A stretch of DNA of 64,000 bases from assembly GCF_003852425.1 (NCBI RefSeq), contig NZ_QAJN01000006.1, forward strand, positions 368-64,367. The letters are read 5' to 3'. The position numbers and the translations under genes are program-made. The notes under the pieces were generated by a model. It ran no database searches. It was not told where the DNA came from and saw only the letters and a program-made list of their open reading frames with translations. The DNA comes from Paucibacter sp. KBW04 (lineage in GTDB: Bacteria; Pseudomonadota; Gammaproteobacteria; Burkholderiales; Burkholderiaceae_C). Positions 1 through 7,731 of the stretch are shown here, in pieces; the stretch's first letter is position 1, and each line of letters begins with the position of its first letter.

Positions 1-870
1 CAAGCCATTCAGCTTGCCGCCACTGACCTCGGCCTTGCGATGGCCGTCGTAGACCTTGGCGGCCACCGCCACATCGCCGGCCGTCAGGGTCTTGGGCGTG
101 ATATCGCCCTTGGCGATCAAGGCATCGCTGGCCAGTTGGTAATTGCCGACGTCGGCACCGCTCAAAGCCAGCTTGACCTTGACGTCCTTGGCCTTGCCAG
201 CGTTTTTGTCGGCGAACTCAGCCGCCAGACCCAAGCTCAGCGCATCGCCCTCAACACCGCCTTCGAGCTTGCCGCCGCTGACTTGTGCGTCCGTCTTACC
301 GTCGTAGACCTTGCCGGCCACCAGCACATCCGCGACCGACAAGGTCTTGGGCGTGATGCTGGCCTGAGCTGTGCCGTCAAAGCTGTAATTGCCGGCGTCG
401 GCGCCGCTCAAGCTCAGGCCACTGATGCTGACCGATTTGTCCTTGCCCACATTCTTGTCGGCAAAGCTGGCGCTGCCGCCACTGGTTTGAACATCGTCAC
501 CGGCCACCAGACCTTGCAGGCTGACGCGACCCAACTCGGCGCCCAGCTTGCCGTCGTAGACCTTGTCCTTGACCGAGCCCGTCGCCGCGCCCACGCTCTT
601 GGGCGTGATCTCGCCGATGGCGCCGCTGGCCGTGTCGTTCATCAAGCTGTAGCCGTAAACCTCTACAGCGCCCTGCTTGGCCTGGGCAATCGCGATGCCA
701 TCGGCACTGACCCCCTTCTCACGCCCCACATTCTTGTCGGCGTAATGCGCTTGGCCAGCCGCCTTGATGTCGACCTTGTCGCCATCGATTGCGCCGCTGA
801 CTGCGAAGTTATCCGCAGCCAAACTCGCCTCGGTTTTGCCGTCATAGACCTTGCTGGTCTTGCCCTGCAG
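1..870 (-). repeat. Array of at least four YDG domain repeats within the TpsA adhesin
   Basis: Each unit begins with KVYDG and continues with a FADKNVGK-like segment, a SLSGADAGNY-like segment and ITPKTL. The KVYDG codons lie near plus positions 841, 553, 301 and 46, so the units are 96, 84 and 85 codons long and run on past the window edge. The copies are diverged at DNA level. The YDG family is typical of large adhesins, where the repeats make a stalk or bind surfaces. The final array length is unknown because the gene is cut. Confidence 0.85.
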
Positions 871-3800
871 GCTCACGCTGATCTGGGGCGCCACGGTGTA
901 GAGGAAGCCATCACCCGTGCCGAGCACGGTGCTGCTGGTGTCCGCCTGATACTGTTTGAACTGATACTCCAGCCCGCCCCGCTCATCGGCCGTGGGCGTG
1001 GTCGAGTAGACATGCCAGTCGCCGGCCGTGGCTTGCAAGGCTTGCGCCCCCGCCTCGTTGCGGAAGTTGCGGCCGGCCGCCAGCAGCAGCGGGGTGGCCA
1101 CGGCACCGACGTTGTCTGCCTTGACGGCCTGCTTCAGCACGATGTCCGAAGCCGCACCTTGGGCACGCACATCGACCGTGCGGGCGGCATGGATACCGTC
1201 CAGGCCGTCGGCACTGCCCACGGTCAGGCTGCGATCGGTCTTGAATCCAAAACTACCCACTTCAGCGGCAATCTCGCCCACCTGATGCGTGCTGCTGTTC
1301 AGCGTCACATCGCCGCTGCTGCGCAGGGCCAGTTTGCTGGCCTTGATCTGGCCATTGCCCTTGATACCGAGGCCTGCCTTGTCGTTCAAGGACACCGTGC
1401 CGCTGCTGGCCGCCAAGCCCTGGTCCAGCTGCAAGCCACCCTGCTCGGCGGTGATGAACAGGCTGCCCTTGTCCAGCTGCACCGAGCCCTGCTGCTGCAC
1501 CAACAAGCCCGTCACTTCCAAGCGCTCGCCCACCTCGACCTTCAAGGTGTCGATGAACACATGGTCATCGGGCGCATTGATGCGCATCACCTTCACCCCG
1601 TTGAAAGCTTGGGCGCTTTTCTCGCTGAGTTCGCTGCTCAAGCCGCCCAAACCGAAGTAGTTGTTCGCCCCCGGCAAGCTGAACTCCACCGTGGCCTTGG
1701 ACTGACCACTCACCGTGGCCTTGTTCGCGGGATCAAAGAAATCGGCTGCGTTGACGCCATTGGGCGCTTGCAGCTTGAGGGTGCTGGCGGTGTCGTTGAA
1801 GGCAATCGGTGCCCTCAGGTCCAGCTGCCCATTGGCATTCAAGATGACCGTGACGTCCTTGCCTGTATTGATGTTCAGGCCGTCCAGGCCGTCCACCGCG
1901 CCCAGGCCCCAGCTGCGTGTGCTGCTGCGCACCTCGGTATCGCCACCGACCTTCAAGGCCAGCTTGCTGAAGTTGAAAGTGCTGTCGCTCAGGTCCGCAC
2001 CGCCCCCGGCAGTGACGGCCAGATTGGCGGCAGCCACGCCGCCGTCCTTGCCAATCACCTTGTTGCCACTCATCAGATGGACGCTCGTGGCCGAGGTGCT
2101 GATATCGCTATCGAACACCAGATTGCCGCCATCCGCCCGTCCCACGACCAGGGTCGCCGCTTGGACTTGACCGATGACCGAGTTGTCCAAGCCCGTGCCC
2201 AGATGCAACTCATTGGAGGCCGTCATCTGACGCAGCGTGACCTTGCCCGCACCGCCCTTGGCCTCCACCGCCTGGCTGATGCGGATGGTGTCGCCGGTCA
2301 GGGTGATATTGCCCGCGGTATTGCTCAACTTGCCGGCGGTGATGTCCACCGTTTTGTTGACCATCTCGAAGTGCCCGCTGGCCTGGAAGCTGAAGTCGCT
2401 GGGCACGCTGATCGTGCCAGTGCCGTCTTCACGCCCGATGGTCAGATTCTTAACGCCGGGCAATTTGTCCAAGGTCGCCTTAGAGGCAAAACCGTTGGCA
2501 TCCCCCATCACCATGTCGGTGCTGGCCGTGGCCGGTTCCAGGCGCAGCGAAGCGGTGCTGAGATTGGATAGCGTCGCCGTGCCCCAGTCGATCTTGCTAC
2601 CGCGCAGAGTGAGCACACCGTCGCCGGTGTCCATCTGCACATTGACCGCGCCAAACTTGATCTGACCGTCGGTCAAGATGCTGGCGCCGCCCTTCATGGT
2701 GAAGTTGGTGTTGACGTCCACATCACCGTTGACGGAGATCACCCCCGACAGGATTTTTGGACCGTTGGGAGGGCGGCCAGGAGCGTAGCGTCCATTTTCA
2801 TTGTCAAAAGACAGGCGGCCGGTATCCAGCGTGATATTCGAGCGCAAGTCGATGCCGCCATTGCCGGAGGCGATATAGAGATTGCCCCCATTCGTTGTCA
2901 CCGGCGCGTTGAGGACAAATCCACCGCCTGAGCCTGAATCGGCATCCGCCCACAAACGCACATAGCCGCCCTGGGTGGTGATACTGCCTCCCACGGTAAT
3001 GCCGTTGGCGCCAAAAAGCGTGACGGTGCCAGGATCGACTGCACCAGGTGCGGCCGTCTTCAACTCATACTCAGGCAAGGCGCCGAGCGGATTCGCCCCC
3101 GCGCCGGTGGCGACAAGCTTGGGTACATTGACGATGCTGGCGCTACCGCCGTTGAGAGGATCGCTAACCCCGCTATTCCAGTTGGACGCGATCAGCAAAA
3201 TGCCGCCCCGGCCATTGACACGGATCTCGTCATTCTTCTGTTCGAAGACGATCACCCCGACCTTGTCGTTTGGATCCGACCACTTCTGCCCCCCTCGCCC
3301 GGCCACCACAGTCAAGCTGACATCCGGCTGCAGATTCAGCACACCGTCCACACTGCCCGTCGCCTTCAAATCCTTGAAGGTCACATTGGTCGTGGCCTCC
3401 AGAATGATGTTGGCCGTCTGAGCCTCCAGCTGGGTTTCATAGACCACGCTGCCATCGGCCGGGGCCGTGCCGCTGCCGCCTCGGATCGTCAAGGTCGCCG
3501 GATCCAAGAGCAAATCGCCCGTCCGCCCCTTGGGCGCCCGCGCATCGGTCACACCGCTGTACTGCAAGACCTGCTTGCCCGACACCTCGGCGCGCCCGCC
3601 GTCGCCGCCTTGCGCGCCACCGCGCACCGAGATCTGGCCGGCGAATTGGGTCTTGTCATCGGACCAGAACACGACCTCACCGCCCTTGCCTTGTTCACCG
3701 GCATCGGCCACGGCCCGCACGCTGGCGTCGGCCTGCACCTGCTGGGCATTGCGCACGCCAGCGTCCTGGCCTTGCCAGCCACCGCCGACCTGAACTTGAC

Positions 3801-4857
3801 CACCACCGCTGGCGCCGCTGGCATTCAACTGGGCGCCGCCGTCCAGGCGGATCTGCTCGCCCTGCACCGTGATCTTGCCGCCCTGGGCCGCGGCCGAACT
3901 GGCATCCAGACGCCCGCTGACATGCACCTCGCCGCGCTCACCGCCGTCCAGCCAGATGCGGCCGCCGCGCTCGACCAGGCTGCTGGCCTCGATCACGCCG
4001 CTGTTATTGACCACGCTGGCGTGCAAGGCGTTGGCACTGCGAGCGCTCAAGACCACGGCACCGGCCTCGATCTGGCCGCTGTTGTCCACCAAGGCATCCA
4101 AGGCGGCACGGTCGATGTTCAAGGACACCAGGCCGTCACGGCCAAAGTCCAGCGCCAGCTTGTCTCCTGCCCCCATCAACACCTGCTCGGCCTTGATGCT
4201 GCCTTCATTGCGCACCACGGGTGCCAGCAAGGCGACCACGCCGCCCTGGGCGCGGATTTGGCCTTGGTTGACGACGCTGCCGGCCAAGCCCTCTGCGGCA
4301 AAGTGTGCCTTGCCGCCTGCCATGAAGTCGGCATCCTTGATGTTCAGGCTGCTGGCGACCAGGCCGCCCACATTGACCTGTGCGCCCTTGCCGAAGACCA
4401 CGCCGTTGGCGTTGATCAGCCAAACCTGGCCGTTAGCGGTCAGCTCGCCCTGGATTTGCGTCGGTGCGCCGCCGGTGATGCGGTTCAGCGCGATCGCTTC
4501 GGCATTCGGCTGAGCGAAGGTGACCTTGGACTTGTCACCGATATTGAACTCTTGCCAGTTCAGGATGGCGCGTTGGCTGTGCTGCTGCACGGTCAGCTGA
4601 TTGCCGTTTTGGGTCACGCTGGCCTGGCCACCGGCCACTTGAGCACCCTTGGGCAGGGCGCTGGAGAGCAGCGTCGGGTCAGGCCCTATCAAGGCCCCAC
4701 CTGCGGCATGAGCAGCACCCGCCAGCAAAATGCTGGCCAGCAAGCCGCTGCTGGCGCGCTTGCCACGGCCCTTGCAGGTTTCTGCGACGGCCACATACAT
4801 GCCGGTGACTTCATTCCAAACCAGGCGATAGGCGTGGTTCATGGAGGCTTTTTTCAT
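1..4857 (-). CDS. Two-partner secretion exoprotein (TpsA, filamentous-haemagglutinin-like adhesin), partial
   Basis: This is a very large surface or secreted beta-helix adhesin. The 1,619 codons seen stay open to the left edge, so the C-terminus is missing. Residues about 6-29 (MNHAYRLVWNE...) form an extended signal peptide region, followed by a hydrophobic stretch ending AGAAHA. The TPS secretion domain follows at about 60-175, with NWQEFNIG and NANGVVFGKG motifs. A long Gly/Ser/Asn/Val-rich beta-helix comes next. From about residue 1,335 there are four YDG domains. The ATG at 4857 follows GAGGAA at good spacing. The cognate TpsB gene ends 55 bp upstream on the same strand, which fits a tpsB-tpsA operon with export through the TpsB pore. 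Whether it acts in adhesion, biofilm or contact inhibition cannot be decided without the C-terminus. The sub-family is inferred; the TPS role is firm. Confidence 0.93.
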   Translation of the reverse strand, partial: MKKASMNHAYRLVWNEVTGMYVAVAETCKGRGKRASSGLLASILLAGAAHAAGGALIGPDPTLLSSALPKGAQVAGGQASVTQNGNQLTVQQHSQRAILNWQEFNIGDKSKVTFAQPNAEAIALNRITGGAPTQIQGELTANGQVWLINANGVVFGKGAQVNVGGLVASSLNIKDADFMAGGKAHFAAEGLAGSVVNQGQIRAQGGVVALLAPVVRNEGSIKAEQVLMGAGDKLALDFGRDGLVSLNIDRAALDALVDNSGQIEAGAVVLSARSANALHASVVNNSGVIEASSLVERGGRIWLDGGERGEVHVSGRLDASSAAAQGGKITVQGEQIRLDGGAQLNASGASGGGQVQVGGGWQGQDAGVRNAQQVQADASVRAVADAGEQGKGGEVVFWSDDKTQFAGQISVRGGAQGGDGGRAEVSGKQVLQYSGVTDARAPKGRTGDLLLDPATLTIRGGSGTAPADGSVVYETQLEAQTANIILEATTNVTFKDLKATGSVDGVLNLQPDVSLTVVAGRGGQKWSDPNDKVGVIVFEQKNDEIRVNGRGGILLIASNWNSGVSDPLNGGSASIVNVPKLVATGAGANPLGALPEYELKTAAPGAVDPGTVTLFGANGITVGGSITTQGGYVRLWADADSGSGGGFVLNAPVTTNGGNLYIASGNGGIDLRSNITLDTGRLSFDNENGRYAPGRPPNGPKILSGVISVNGDVDVNTNFTMKGGASILTDGQIKFGAVNVQMDTGDGVLTLRGSKIDWGTATLSNLSTASLRLEPATASTDMVMGDANGFASKATLDKLPGVKNLTIGREDGTGTISVPSDFSFQASGHFEMVNKTVDITAGKLSNTAGNITLTGDTIRISQAVEAKGGAGKVTLRQMTASNELHLGTGLDNSVIGQVQAATLVVGRADGGNLVFDSDISTSATSVHLMSGNKVIGKDGGVAAANLAVTAGGGADLSDSTFNFSKLALKVGGDTEVRSSTRSWGLGAVDGLDGLNINTGKDVTVILNANGQLDLRAPIAFNDTASTLKLQAPNGVNAADFFDPANKATVSGQSKATVEFSLPGANNYFGLGGLSSELSEKSAQAFNGVKVMRINAPDDHVFIDTLKVEVGERLEVTGLLVQQQGSVQLDKGSLFITAEQGGLQLDQGLAASSGTVSLNDKAGLGIKGNGQIKASKLALRSSGDVTLNSSTHQVGEIAAEVGSFGFKTDRSLTVGSADGLDGIHAARTVDVRAQGAASDIVLKQAVKADNVGAVATPLLLAAGRNFRNEAGAQALQATAGDWHVYSTTPTADERGGLEYQFKQYQADTSSTVLGTGDGFLYTVAPQISVSLQGKTSKVYDGKTEASLAADNFAVSGAIDGDKVDIKAAGQAHYADKNVGREKGVSADGIAIAQAKQGAVEVYGYSLMNDTASGAIGEITPKSVGAATGSVKDKVYDGKLGAELGRVSLQGLVAGDDVQTSGGSASFADKNVGKDKSVSISGLSLSGADAGNYSFDGTAQASITPKTLSVADVLVAGKVYDGKTDAQVSGGKLEGGVEGDALSLGLAAEFADKNAGKAKDVKVKLALSGADVGNYQLASDALIAKGDITPKTLTAGDVAVAAKVYDGHRKAEVSGGKLNGL

Positions 4858-4912
4858 TGCTTTGTTTCCTCAGAATTCTTTGTTTGATTGGCTTTGACGT
4901 GAGTGTCAAAAA

Positions 4913-6685
4913 TCAGAAGCGGGCCTGCACCTGCACCCACAGGCGGTAGCGCTCTTGGCGGCCATCGGCCTCCAGGCCGGTGACCGGGTTGCGGCCGGCG
5001 TTCTCACCCAGGGCACGGGCCACGCCGCTGCGCACACTCCAGGACTGGGCGAACAGATTCAGGCCCAGGCCCACGCCATGCAGCGAGTAGCGATTGGGCT
5101 GGCCCAGCAGCGAGCCGGCCCAGGGGCGGGCGTGCTGGGTGATCGTGCCGCTGTCCACAAAGCCCAGGGCCTGGGCACGCAGATCGCCGTTCAGCATGAA
5201 GTCCTGACGCAGCTCGCCGTTGAAGACCCAGCCGCTATCGCCCACCGCCTCGCCCACGGCGTAGGAACGCACCCCGCTGGGGCCGCCCAGCATGAACTTC
5301 TCCGAGGAGTCCAAATTGCGTGAAGCCTGCTGGCCGTTGAAGGCCGCATACACGCTCAGGCCACTGGGGGCCCAATCCGCCGCCACGCTCTGGCTGCGCG
5401 CTAGGCGCCAGCTCAGCTTGTGGAAGCCGCCCTGGGTGCGGGCGCTCAAGGCATCGGCAGCTTGGTCGCCCGCATTGCCGGCCAGGTTGACCTGACCCAC
5501 GCTCAGGCCGGCGCTGAACTCGTTCAGGCCGCCGCCCAGCACGGCGTCCCAGCCAGAACCGCTCAGGCCCGCGCCCAGGCGGTGCAGGCGGCGCTCACGC
5601 AGCGACAAGCCCAGAGCCTGGTCGCTCAGCTGCTTGCGCTCGGCGTCCAGGCTGGCCCACAGATTCTGTTCACGGCCGCGCAGCAAGGGGTAGCTGAGGC
5701 CAGCCACCAAGGACTGGGCGGAGCCGCTCAAGTCCAGGCGTTTGAGTTCCTGGCCCACGTTGTAGCGCAGATAGGAGCCCGCCAGATTGGCCCGCAAGCC
5801 GGCCGGGTTGAGGGCAAAGCCATAGCTCAGCGCCGCCTGCTTGGTGCCTTCGCTGGCACTCAGGCTCAGGCTGGCCACGTCCTCCAGGCCCAGCGGGCGA
5901 TTCCAGAAACCCTGGGCGCCCACGCGCAGGGCGCCGGTGTAGCGATTGCTGAAATTGTCGGCAAACACGCTGCCCCCCAGGGCCGGCAGTTCCTCGGCCT
6001 TGACGATGACGCGGCTGCTGCCGGGCTCCTGGCCCTTGTCCAGGCTGGCGCGGGCGCTGACGCCCGGCACATCGTTGATCAGCAAGATCGCGCGCTCGAT
6101 CTGCTCGCCGCGCACCGCGCCAGGCGGCAGGGCCGCGTTGGCGATGGCGCTCAGGCGGGTGTTCAGGCCGGTGTCCTTGCCCAGCACCTGCACCCGGCCC
6201 GCGTCCGACTCCAAACGCCCCACCAGCACGGCAATCTCCAGCAGGCCTTCGCTGAGGTCTTGCGGCGGCAGATAGGCCCGCGCCAGCATATAGCCGCGCG
6301 CCTGCAGCTGGGCCGTTACTCGCGCGGCCAGGGCCTGCAGCTCGGCATGGTTGAGGGAGCGGCCCAGGCGGTCCGCCACCCAGGATTGCAGCTCGGCCTC
6401 GCTGGCCAAGCCCTCGGCGCCGCTGAAGCGCACCTGCTTGAGTTGGGCCTTGAAGCCGCCGGACTGCGCCGCTTGGGCGGCCTCGCTTTCCAGCAAGGCC
6501 GGCTTGTTGGCGGGCTGCTGGCCGGGCTTGTTCAGGCGCTGCTGCTCGTTCAGCAACTGGCCAGCGTCGGGGGCGGCCAGCGCCAGCGGCGCCGCGGCCA
6601 AGAGCCCCAGGGTGGCGCCCAAGGTCGCGCCCAAGGTCGCGCCCAGGTTGGCGTTCCATCGCTTCTTGCTCTTTGTGGTCTTCAT
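4913..6685 (-). CDS. TpsB outer-membrane transporter (ShlB/FhaC/HecB family)
   Basis: A 590-residue Omp85-superfamily pore that secretes the TpsA protein encoded just downstream. The signal peptide contains three GATL repeats and a hydrophobic LLAAAPLALA segment. A POTRA domain lies at about 75-160 (FKAQLKQVRFSG ... LEIAVLVGRLE), followed by a ShlB-type beta-barrel rich in alternating hydrophobic strands. The barrel ends in QVQARF, the terminal aromatic typical of BAM substrates. Length matches the family's usual 550-600 residues. The ATG at 6685 follows GGAGGGAATCCC, a clear ribosome site. It is the first gene of a tpsB-tpsA pair and is divergent from the response regulator at 6901. Confidence 0.93.
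   Translation of the reverse strand: MKTTKSKKRWNANLGATLGATLGATLGLLAAAPLALAAPDAGQLLNEQQRLNKPGQQPANKPALLESEAAQAAQSGGFKAQLKQVRFSGAEGLASEAELQSWVADRLGRSLNHAELQALAARVTAQLQARGYMLARAYLPPQDLSEGLLEIAVLVGRLESDAGRVQVLGKDTGLNTRLSAIANAALPPGAVRGEQIERAILLINDVPGVSARASLDKGQEPGSSRVIVKAEELPALGGSVFADNFSNRYTGALRVGAQGFWNRPLGLEDVASLSLSASEGTKQAALSYGFALNPAGLRANLAGSYLRYNVGQELKRLDLSGSAQSLVAGLSYPLLRGREQNLWASLDAERKQLSDQALGLSLRERRLHRLGAGLSGSGWDAVLGGGLNEFSAGLSVGQVNLAGNAGDQAADALSARTQGGFHKLSWRLARSQSVAADWAPSGLSVYAAFNGQQASRNLDSSEKFMLGGPSGVRSYAVGEAVGDSGWVFNGELRQDFMLNGDLRAQALGFVDSGTITQHARPWAGSLLGQPNRYSLHGVGLGLNLFAQSWSVRSGVARALGENAGRNPVTGLEADGRQERYRLWVQVQARF
6615..6650 (-). repeat. 12-bp tandem repeat in the TpsB signal peptide
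   Basis: GCGCCCAAGGTC occurs twice exactly (6615-6626 and 6627-6638), followed by a third degenerate copy to 6650. On the coding strand this gives GATL three times at the start of the signal peptide. Gain or loss of a unit would keep the frame and change the length of the N-terminal region. Confidence 0.8.
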
Positions 6686-6900
6686 GGGATTCCCTCCATC
6701 TCGGTGTTAGCAGTCCGCTTTATCGGCGCAGGCTTGGGGCCCGACCTTTGGCAAATTGCTCGTCACTCTTGGCAAAAGGAATAGCGGCGGGAAAGCGGCT
6801 CTCAAGCAAGGAAGCAGTCCGCCTAACGCACAAAACAGCCGCCCAAGCCCCCACTCACGGGCTGGCAAGACCTGACCCCTTGCCCGACAATCCGGCTCCT
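6686..6900. promoter_or_regulatory. Divergent intergenic region between tpsBA and the two-component genes
   Basis: 215 bp with no convincing gene. It must hold the promoters for the minus-strand tpsBA operon and for the plus-strand response regulator. A frame open on the plus strand continues upstream of 6901, but it runs into the start of tpsB and has no coding character. The 16-bp element described at 6864 lies in it. I could not assign -35/-10 boxes with confidence. Confidence 0.5.
6864..6879 (+). repeat. REP-like 16-bp element, copy 1
   Basis: GGCAAGACCTGACCCC, 21 bp upstream of the response-regulator start codon and in the sense direction. Identical 16-mers occur at 39996-40011 (reverse complement) and 43174-43189 (reverse complement). 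Confidence 0.7.
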
Positions 6901-7731
6901 ATGTACGCGCCCCTCAGCACTGCCAACCCGCCCGAGCGTCTTGCCGCCGCCGAGGCCGCTGCGGCCTCGGTGCCGCCCCTGATCCTGCTGGTGGACGACA
7001 AACCCGAGGAGTTGCGCTGGCTGAACCAGCTCTTGCAGCCCGACTTCCGCCTCGCCCTGGCGCACAGCGGCCAGGCGGGCCTGCAGCGCGCCCAGGCCTT
7101 GCAGCCCGATCTGGTGCTGCTGGACATCGGCCTGCCGGATATGGACGGCTATGCCCTGTGCCGCCTGCTCAAGTCCGACCCGCTGACCCGCAGCATCCCG
7201 GTCTTGTTTCTGAGTGCGCATAACGCACCCGAGCGCCGCATCCAGGGCCTGAGCCTGGGCGCGGTGGACTTCATCGCCAAGCCCTTCCATCCCGAGGAGG
7301 TGCTGGCCCGGGTCCATGTGCATCTGCGCCTGGCCGCACAAATTCGCCAGCCCAAGGCCAGCGAGGCGGCCACCGCGCCGCCCGCCCGCAACCCCGATGA
7401 GTTGCTGGTGCAGGCCGCCGCCCAATACATACGCGCCCATCTGAGCGAGATGCCCTCGGTGGCCCAGATCGCCCGCCAGGTCGGCCTGCATGAGAAACGC
7501 CTGCTGGCCTTGTTCCGCGAGCACCTGGGCCAGACCATCTCGGGCTTTATCCGCGATGAGCGGGTCAGCACCGGCCAGCGGCTCCTGGCGGACACCGCCA
7601 TGTCGGTGCAAGACATTGCCTTCACCGTCGGCTTTGGCAACCCTGGCAACTTCGCCACCTCGTTTCGTGAGCGCACCGGCATGAGCCCCCAGGCCTATCG
7701 CCAGGCCTTGCGAGAGCCGGGTCCGACTTGA
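6901..7731 (+). CDS. Response regulator with receiver and AraC-type DNA-binding domains
   Basis: A 276-residue cytoplasmic transcription factor. The receiver domain spans about 27-145: acidic pair D32-D33, phosphoacceptor D75 in LVLLDIGLPDMDG, S105 and K127 in FIAKPF. A linker follows, then an AraC/HTH_18 domain at about 170-272 with both helix-turn-helix units (PSVAQIARQVGL and MSVQDIAFTVGFG). The ATG at 6901 is chosen because the longer open frame invades tpsB. Its stop overlaps the start of the histidine kinase by 4 bp (TTGA), so the two are translationally coupled and surely form a pair. Control of the divergent tpsBA operon is a reasonable guess, not shown. Confidence 0.9.
   Translation: MYAPLSTANPPERLAAAEAAAASVPPLILLVDDKPEELRWLNQLLQPDFRLALAHSGQAGLQRAQALQPDLVLLDIGLPDMDGYALCRLLKSDPLTRSIPVLFLSAHNAPERRIQGLSLGAVDFIAKPFHPEEVLARVHVHLRLAAQIRQPKASEAATAPPARNPDELLVQAAAQYIRAHLSEMPSVAQIARQVGLHEKRLLALFREHLGQTISGFIRDERVSTGQRLLADTAMSVQDIAFTVGFGNPGNFATSFRERTGMSPQAYRQALREPGPT

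Noticed and set aside
40-2571. 843-codon open frame on the plus strand opposite tpsA
   Set aside because: It is the antisense of a verified TpsA reading frame; its composition (Gly/Ala/Val/His-rich, no domain) is typical of antisense frames in high-GC DNA.
5420-6784. 454-codon plus-strand frame opposite tpsB
   Set aside because: Antisense of TpsB, which has signal peptide, POTRA and barrel; the plus frame shows no motif.
6673-6900. 76-residue N-terminal extension of the response regulator
   Set aside because: It would overlap the start of tpsB and shows no receiver-like sequence; the conserved protein begins at 6901.
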